A stretch of DNA of 64,000 nt, from the NCBI GenBank assembly GCA_029781825.1, contig JAKOVY010000013.1, forward strand, positions 1 through 64,000. Direction: 5' to 3'. Positions within the stretch are counted from its first letter, which is position 1, and each line of letters opens with the position of its first letter. The stretch comes from Bacillota bacterium (GTDB taxonomy: Bacteria > Bacillota > Syntrophomonadia > Syntrophomonadales > DTU052). Shown in pieces: positions 59,249 through 64,000 of this stretch. The translations under genes were made by a program, and so were the position numbers. A model generated the notes under the pieces. It made no database searches. It was not told the origin of the DNA and worked only from the letters and a program-made list of their open reading frames with translations.

Positions 59249-59713
59249 ATGGCGAAACCGGCAGAAGTGGTGGCCAAGGCGGAACCGCTGCTGGAGAGGG
59301 CGTTGGCTCAGCTCTCGATCGAGATTGTTGACATAGAGTACAGGAAAGAGCACCGTGGGTGGGTGTTTCGGGTGTATATCGACCACGAGGACGGAGTCGA
59401 TCACAACCGGTGTCAGGAGGCCAGTGAAGTGATATCCGCTATAATGGATAAACATGGTCTGATTGACCACGCCTACACGCTCGAAGTTTCCTCACCCGGT
59501 CTTGACCGCATAATAAAAAAGGATCGCGATTTTGAAAGGTTCAGCGGCAGGTCGGTCAGGGTCAAGCTCCATGAAGCGATAGAAGGTCAGAAAAACTTTA
59601 CCGGGATCCTCAAAGGACTTCAAGGTGACAATATAATGATTGAAGTTGACGGGAAAACGATGAGTATTCAGAGAAGCAACGCTAAACAGGTCAGATTGAT
59701 GGTAGAATTATAA
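59249..59713 (+). CDS. rimP: Ribosome maturation factor RimP
   Basis: RimP helps mature the 30S subunit. The ATG at 59249 (154 residues) has GGGAGGT upstream; the earlier GTG frame contains that site. Domain signatures are VDIEYRKEHRGWVFRVYID (about 29-47), SSPGLDRIIKKDRDFERFSG (near 86-105) and the C-terminal SH3-like NIMIEVDGKTMSI. It is the first gene of the rimP-nusA-ylxR-ylxQ-infB-rbfA unit. Confidence 0.94.
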   Translation: MAKPAEVVAKAEPLLERALAQLSIEIVDIEYRKEHRGWVFRVYIDHEDGVDHNRCQEASEVISAIMDKHGLIDHAYTLEVSSPGLDRIIKKDRDFERFSGRSVRVKLHEAIEGQKNFTGILKGLQGDNIMIEVDGKTMSIQRSNAKQVRLMVEL

Positions 59714-59770
59714 GGGCAGGTTTTTACCCGATTCGTTTAGTGTCGAGAATATTAGAGGAGGCGTTATGCC

Positions 59771-60817
59771 ATGTCTGGCGAGTTGATTCAGGCTTTGGTT
59801 GAGTTGGAAAAGGAGCGGGGTATACCCAAAGAAGTTCTGATTGATGCTATTGAGTCGGCATTAAAGACCGCCTACAAAAAGAACTTTGGTTCCAGTCAGA
59901 ATGTTGAAGTCCAGATGAATTCCGAAACTGGCGATGTCAAGGTATTATCGCGCAAGACAGTTACCGAACGGGTTTCGGATGCCAAGACCGAGATCAGTCT
60001 TGAAGAAGCCCGTTTGATTGATAGTGAAGTCCAAATGGGCGATGAGATCGAGGTTGAAGTAACCCCGAGCAATTTCGGCCGTATTGCGGCTCAAACCGCC
60101 AAGCAGGTTGTGATTCAGAGGCTGAGAGAAGCGGAAAGGAATGTCATATATGATGAGTATTCCAGCCGCGAAGGGGAGATTGTAGCGGGGACGGTTCAGC
60201 GTGCCGAACAAAAGGTGTTGATAATCAACCTGGGCCAAACGGAAGCAATAATGCCGCCCCAGGATCAGATACCGGGTGAAACCTTTACCCAGGGACAGCG
60301 GATAAAATGTTATATTTCCGAGGTAAAGAAAACCGCCAAGGGGCCGCAGATTACCGTTTCGCGCTCTCATCCTTTCTTTTTGCGGCGCCTGTTTGAATTG
60401 GAGGTACCTGAGATCTTTGAGGGCCTGGTAGAGATAAAATCAATCGCCCGGGAAGCGGGCTACCGTTCAAAAATAGCCGTTTCCTCGCGAGATGACAATA
60501 TTGATCCGGTTGGAGCTTGTGTCGGACATCGGGGTATGAGGGTCCAAAACATTGTACGCGAACTGAATGGAGAAAAGATTGACATAATAAAATGGAGCCA
60601 GGACATGAGTGTTTACATCGCCAATGCTCTGAGCCCGGCCAAGGTTTTGCACGTGGAGATCGACGAAGCCGAGAAATCCTCGCGAGTAGTGGTTCCGGAC
60701 AATCAGCTTTCCCTGGCCATCGGAAAAGAGGGACAGAACGCCAGGTTGGCTGCAAAGTTGACTGGATGGAAGATCGATATCAAGAGTGAATCCCAGGTAC
60801 TCAAGGAGGAAGAATAG
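59771..60817 (+). CDS. nusA: Transcription termination/antitermination factor NusA
   Basis: NusA binds RNA polymerase and nascent RNA to modulate pausing, termination and antitermination. The 348-residue protein has the N-terminal polymerase-binding domain (to about 125), an S1 domain (about 130-200, EGEIVAGTVQRAEQKVLIIN) and two KH domains (DPVGACVGHRGMRVQNIV and AIGKEGQNARLAAKLTGWKI). It lacks the C-terminal acidic repeats of E. coli NusA, as usual in Firmicutes. AGGAGGCG lies upstream of the ATG. Confidence 0.96.
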   Translation: MSGELIQALVELEKERGIPKEVLIDAIESALKTAYKKNFGSSQNVEVQMNSETGDVKVLSRKTVTERVSDAKTEISLEEARLIDSEVQMGDEIEVEVTPSNFGRIAAQTAKQVVIQRLREAERNVIYDEYSSREGEIVAGTVQRAEQKVLIINLGQTEAIMPPQDQIPGETFTQGQRIKCYISEVKKTAKGPQITVSRSHPFFLRRLFELEVPEIFEGLVEIKSIAREAGYRSKIAVSSRDDNIDPVGACVGHRGMRVQNIVRELNGEKIDIIKWSQDMSVYIANALSPAKVLHVEIDEAEKSSRVVVPDNQLSLAIGKEGQNARLAAKLTGWKIDIKSESQVLKEEE

Positions 60818-60819
60818 TC

Positions 60820-61089
60820 TTGGCTAAAGTCCGAAAAATACCACAGCGTATGTGTGTCGGCTGCCGAGAGATGAAAAACAAAAAAGAGCTCATCAGGATT
60901 GTAAGGACTCCCGATGAGACCATACTCATAGATCCTACGGGAAAGAAGTCGGGGCGGGGCGCCTATATATGCCCGAACGCGGAGTGCTTCAATCTGGCGG
61001 TCAAAGGCAAGCGGATTGCAAAGGCTTTGGAACGGGAGATACCCGATGATATAATCGCAGCGCTTAAGAAAGATCTGGTGATAGATTGA
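60820..61089 (+). CDS. ylxR: RNA-binding protein YlxR (DUF448)
   Basis: YlxR is a small nucleic-acid-binding protein of unsettled role (in Bacillus reported to affect RNase P and gene expression). The 89-residue chain has PQRMCVGCREMKNKKELIRI (about 8-27), GRGAYICPNAECFNLAVK and the C-terminal ALKKDL. The start is a TTG two bases after the nusA stop with GGAGGAAG upstream. The typical nusA-ylxR-ylxQ-infB order holds. Confidence 0.92.
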   Translation: MAKVRKIPQRMCVGCREMKNKKELIRIVRTPDETILIDPTGKKSGRGAYICPNAECFNLAVKGKRIAKALEREIPDDIIAALKKDLVID

Positions 61090-61436
61090 AAAGAAATGTT
61101 TATCAATTGATTGGGTTAGCCTGCAGGGCCGGTCAGGTTTCTTCCGGAAGTATGGCGGCCAAGAACAGCATATTGCGCAGAAGAGCCTATCTTTTGATCA
61201 TGAGCCGTGATATTTCCGAAAAAACCAAGGATGAATTGATTTCATCCAGCCGGAAACGTGACATACCGTGGTTGATTCTTGGGGATAAATACCGATTGGG
61301 TGCTCACGTCGGCAAGGCCTACCGGGTTGCCTTGACAATAAATGACCGAGGTTTCGCTGATGCTATTCTGAAGGCGTTGGATGAGCTGCAGGGTGATGAG
61401 GCTAATGATATGGGGGTGGTCGAATGGCAAAAATAA
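61086..61436 (+). CDS. ylxQ: L7Ae-like RNA-binding protein YlxQ
   Basis: The 116-residue protein has the L7Ae/L30e fold: [20 protein letters not shown] (about 7-26), [20 protein letters not shown] and [20 protein letters not shown]. Members bind kink-turn RNA; the target of YlxQ is unclear. It overlaps ylxR by four bases (TTGA) and infB by 13 bases, so it is coupled to both. Confidence 0.9.
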   Translation: MKRNVYQLIGLACRAGQVSSGSMAAKNSILRRRAYLLIMSRDISEKTKDELISSSRKRDIPWLILGDKYRLGAHVGKAYRVALTINDRGFADAILKALDELQGDEANDMGVVEWQK

Positions 61437-63703
61437 GAATTCATGAGCTTGCCAAGGAACTCAATATCCCGAGCAAAGAGTTAGTCAAGATCATAAAGGA
61501 ACTGGGAATTGATGTAAAAAACCACATGAGTACCATGGAAGAACAGCAAGGAGAATGGGTTAAGCGTAAGCTGCGGGAAAAAGAGGAGCGGGTAAAAAAG
61601 GTTGAGGAGCCTAAGACCAAGCCCAAGGAAACTGTTTCCGAGGCTTATAGACGACCTGAAGCCAGAAAAGCGCCGGCAGAAACGAAGCCATCGGTACCAC
61701 AGCGCAAACCGGAATTTCAGCCCAAGAAAACTGTACCGCCAAAAATGAGAATTGAAGAAAGAATAATCGATATCGCGGACGATGATCTGCCGAGGAAAGA
61801 AAAACGGATCAGGGATACGCACTTTGATGATCAGCTATATACTCGGGAGAAGGCGGATTTTCGGGGTAAGGCGTTTGGAGGACCCAAGTTAGGCAAACCC
61901 GGTCGGACCAAACCAAAGAAAAAAGCTAAGAAATTTGAGCAAAAGCAGGATGAAACACCTGAAATGATAACTATCGAAGACCGGATCACAGTGCGAGAAT
62001 TGGCATCCAAACTGGCAAAAAGCCCGGCAGAGGTTATAAAAAAACTGATGCAGCTTAATATTAACGCGTCGTTGAACAATACCATTGATTTTGATGTCGC
62101 GGAATTGGTTGCTTTGGAGTTTAATGTTCGGGTGGAGAAAGAGAAAAGCCCCGAAGAACTCATACTGGAAGAAATCAAGGACGATGAAAGCAAGATGAGG
62201 CCCAGACCGCCGGTAGTAACGGTGATGGGCCACGTTGACCACGGAAAGACGTCCCTGCTTGATGCCATACGCAAAACCAATGTGGTATCGAAAGAAGCAG
62301 GGGGCATAACCCAACATATTGGTGCCTATCAGGTCAATATCCATGATGAGAGAATCACCTTTATCGACACCCCCGGTCATGAAGCCTTTACCGCTATGAG
62401 AGCGAGAGGTGCCCAAGCCACTGATATTGCGGTCTTGGTAGTAGCCGCTGATGACGGGGTCATGCCGCAGACGGTGGAAGCAATCAACCATGCCCGCGCC
62501 GCCGGGGTACCGATACTGGTAGCCATCAACAAGATCGATAAGGAAAATGCCAACCCGGAACTTGTCAAGCAGCAGCTGACCAAGCATCAACTGGTTCCCG
62601 AGGAATGGGGCGGCGATACCATATTTGTGCCGGTGTCGGCCAAGACCGGCGAGGGTCTGGATCTGTTGCTGGAGATGATAATCCTGCTGGCCGAAATGAG
62701 GGAACTCAAAGCAGATCCGGACCGCCCCGCGGAAGGAGTAGTTATTGAAGGGCAGCTTGACAAGGGTCGCGGCCCGGTGGCCACAGTTTTGGTGCAAAAG
62801 GGGACCCTCAGGGTGGGGGACACCATATTGTGTGGAACCGCTTTCGGTAAAGTTCGAGCCATGGTGAATGACAAAGGTACCCGCATAACCGAGGCCGGGC
62901 CTTCAACTCCGGTTGAGGTCCTGGGGCTGACCGATGTACCCATGGCCGGTGATATATTCAGAGTGGTTGACGAGAAGATTGCCCGTCAGGTGAGCGCCCT
63001 GCGCTTAAGCGAGAAGAAGCGGGAGGAACAGGCCAAGACCAGCAAAGTATCATTGGATGATTTCTTTAAACAGATTCAGGAAGGCGAGGTCAAGGAGTTA
63101 AACCTGATTATCAAGGGGGATGTACAGGGGTCGGTAGAAGCTCTTACCCAGTCACTGGACCGTTTGTCGACTGATGAGGTTAAAGTCAATGTGATTCATA
63201 CCGGGGTGGGAGCAGTAAATGAAAGCGACGTTATGCTGGCTTCGGCATCCAATGCCATTATAATTGGGTTCAATGTCAGGCCGGATTCCAAGGCCCGCAA
63301 GTATGCGGAGGACGAAAACATTGAAATCAGGCTCTATCGAGTGATATACGAGACCATAGAGGATATAAAGAAAGCGATGGCCGGATTGCTGGAACCGGAA
63401 CACGTAGAACGATTCCAAGGGCGATCGGAGGTCAGAGCTACATTCAAGGTGCCGAAAGCGGGTGTTGTTGCCGGCTGCTATGTTTTGGAAGGCAAGATTA
63501 CACGGAATGCCAATGTACGGGTCCTCCGTGACGGTACGGTCATTTATGAAGGCAAACTCTCATCCCTCAAAAGGTTCAAGGATGACGTCAGGGAAGTACC
63601 GGCGAACTTTGAGTGCGGTGTCGGGATCGAGGGCTTCAACGACATAAAAGAAGGAGATATTCTGGAGACCTATACCATAGAAGATGTCCCCCGCGAGTTA
63701 TAG
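61424..63703 (+). CDS. infB: Translation initiation factor IF-2
   Basis: IF-2 is the GTPase that brings fMet-tRNA to the 30S subunit and promotes joining. The 759-residue protein has an N-terminal IF2N domain ([20 protein letters not shown]), a long basic and acidic linker (about 60-180) and a second IF2N. The G domain has GHVDHGKTS (near 269-277), DTPGHEAF and NKIDK. Domains II-IV follow, with [11 protein letters not shown]. The ATG at 61424 overlaps ylxQ. Length is normal for Firmicutes. Confidence 0.96.
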   Translation: MAKIRIHELAKELNIPSKELVKIIKELGIDVKNHMSTMEEQQGEWVKRKLREKEERVKKVEEPKTKPKETVSEAYRRPEARKAPAETKPSVPQRKPEFQPKKTVPPKMRIEERIIDIADDDLPRKEKRIRDTHFDDQLYTREKADFRGKAFGGPKLGKPGRTKPKKKAKKFEQKQDETPEMITIEDRITVRELASKLAKSPAEVIKKLMQLNINASLNNTIDFDVAELVALEFNVRVEKEKSPEELILEEIKDDESKMRPRPPVVTVMGHVDHGKTSLLDAIRKTNVVSKEAGGITQHIGAYQVNIHDERITFIDTPGHEAFTAMRARGAQATDIAVLVVAADDGVMPQTVEAINHARAAGVPILVAINKIDKENANPELVKQQLTKHQLVPEEWGGDTIFVPVSAKTGEGLDLLLEMIILLAEMRELKADPDRPAEGVVIEGQLDKGRGPVATVLVQKGTLRVGDTILCGTAFGKVRAMVNDKGTRITEAGPSTPVEVLGLTDVPMAGDIFRVVDEKIARQVSALRLSEKKREEQAKTSKVSLDDFFKQIQEGEVKELNLIIKGDVQGSVEALTQSLDRLSTDEVKVNVIHTGVGAVNESDVMLASASNAIIIGFNVRPDSKARKYAEDENIEIRLYRVIYETIEDIKKAMAGLLEPEHVERFQGRSEVRATFKVPKAGVVAGCYVLEGKITRNANVRVLRDGTVIYEGKLSSLKRFKDDVREVPANFECGVGIEGFNDIKEGDILETYTIEDVPREL

Positions 63704-63748
63704 CACTGCACTCATTGGGTATGGTTATGTCTGGAAAGTGGTGGTGTT

Positions 63749-64000
63749 ATGAATAAGAGAAGGCTTGACAAACTGGCCGAGGAAATCAAACGCGAGATTT
63801 CAGCCATTTTAACCGAGGAGGTTAAGGACCCGCGGATTAGTATGGTATCGGTCACCCGGGTAGAGGTTTCCAACGACCTCGGAGCAGCCCGGGTAATGCT
63901 CAGTGTTTTCGGTGATGAAAAGAAGCAGGCCGAAGTCATGCAGGCCCTGGAAAAGGCTCGAGGTTTTATTAGAACGGAGCTTTCCAACCGGATCCGATTA
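63749..64000 (+). CDS. rbfA: Ribosome-binding factor A, 5' part
   Basis: The frame starts at ATG 63749 and stays open to the window end (84 codons), so the gene is cut by the edge; the family length is about 120 residues. The N-terminus MNKRRLDKLAEEIKREISAI, VKDPRISMVSVTRVEVSNDL and ARVMLSVFGDEKK are RbfA signatures. RbfA helps 16S rRNA 5' end maturation and cold adaptation. It follows infB by 45 bases, completing the usual operon. Confidence 0.93.
   Translation, partial: MNKRRLDKLAEEIKREISAILTEEVKDPRISMVSVTRVEVSNDLGAARVMLSVFGDEKKQAEVMQALEKARGFIRTELSNRIRL

Noticed and set aside
61889..62797. 302-codon - strand frame
   Set aside because: Antisense to infB; the Gln/His-rich reading is a shadow of the G domain codons.
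1..64000. CRISPR arrays, tRNA and rRNA genes, prophage
   Set aside because: No regular short repeats with spacers, no cloverleaf or rRNA signatures and no phage genes were seen on reading both strands.

Overview
The window reads as a chromosome segment of an anaerobic, motile, low-to-medium G+C Firmicute of the Clostridia type. The signs are CodY, a Gram-positive PolC, FliY and CheC/CheD chemotaxis, the gene order comM-dprA-topA-trmFO-xerC-hslVU-codY-fla/che, and the order rpsB-tsf-pyrH-frr-uppS-cdsA-dxr-rseP-ispG-proS-polC-rimP-nusA-infB-rbfA. The proteins and order remind me of syntrophomonad and peptococcal lineages, but the genus cannot be fixed from the sequence alone. Almost all genes are on the + strand, densely packed, and often start with TTG or GTG.

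Region 1 (1-2.9 kb) is the only accessory-looking part. It holds the 3' end of an IS256-family element, a restriction-associated gene cut off by that element, an intact adenine methyltransferase, a decayed copy of an internal piece of comM, and a second, inverted IS end. A pair of small membrane-protein genes follows, the second broken by an early TGA. Region 2 (2.9-14.1 kb) is a housekeeping run: comM (- strand), then an unnamed membrane-anchored protein, dprA, topA, trmFO, xerC, hslV, hslU and codY.

Region 3 (14.2-43.9 kb) is a large flagellar and chemotaxis cluster. It is preceded by a terminator and by three sigma-H-like promoter elements repeated every 61 bp. It encodes the proximal rod (flgB, flgC, fliE), MS ring and switch (fliF, fliG, fliM, fliY), export ATPase complex (fliH, fliI, fliJ), hook genes (fliK, flgD, flgE), export gate (fliO, fliP, fliQ, fliR, flhB, flhA), placement proteins (flhF, flhG), and chemotaxis (cheY, cheB, cheA, cheW, cheC, cheD). 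The flagellar sigma factor and a FapA-type DUF342 protein close it, followed by two poorly known proteins. No cheR, motA/motB, rod flgF/flgG or flagellin gene is present.

Region 4 (43.9-64 kb) combines translation (rpsB, tsf, frr, proS, rimP, nusA, ylxR, ylxQ, infB, partial rbfA), UMP kinase (pyrH), isoprenoid and cell-envelope synthesis (uppS, cdsA, dxr, ispG), site-2 protease rseP, an AI-2E-type permease, an MgtC-like protein and polC. The rpsB, uppS and rimP transcription starts share one layout: a sigma-A-like promoter followed within about 25-35 bp by a hairpin and T-run. This points to short attenuated leaders or to terminators placed inside leaders.

The most unusual items are the PolC with no inserted proofreading exonuclease, the 61-bp tandem sigma-H-like array before the flagellar operon, the comM fragment beside the IS-broken restriction locus, and a 15-codon reading frame that carries the flgE ribosome site.
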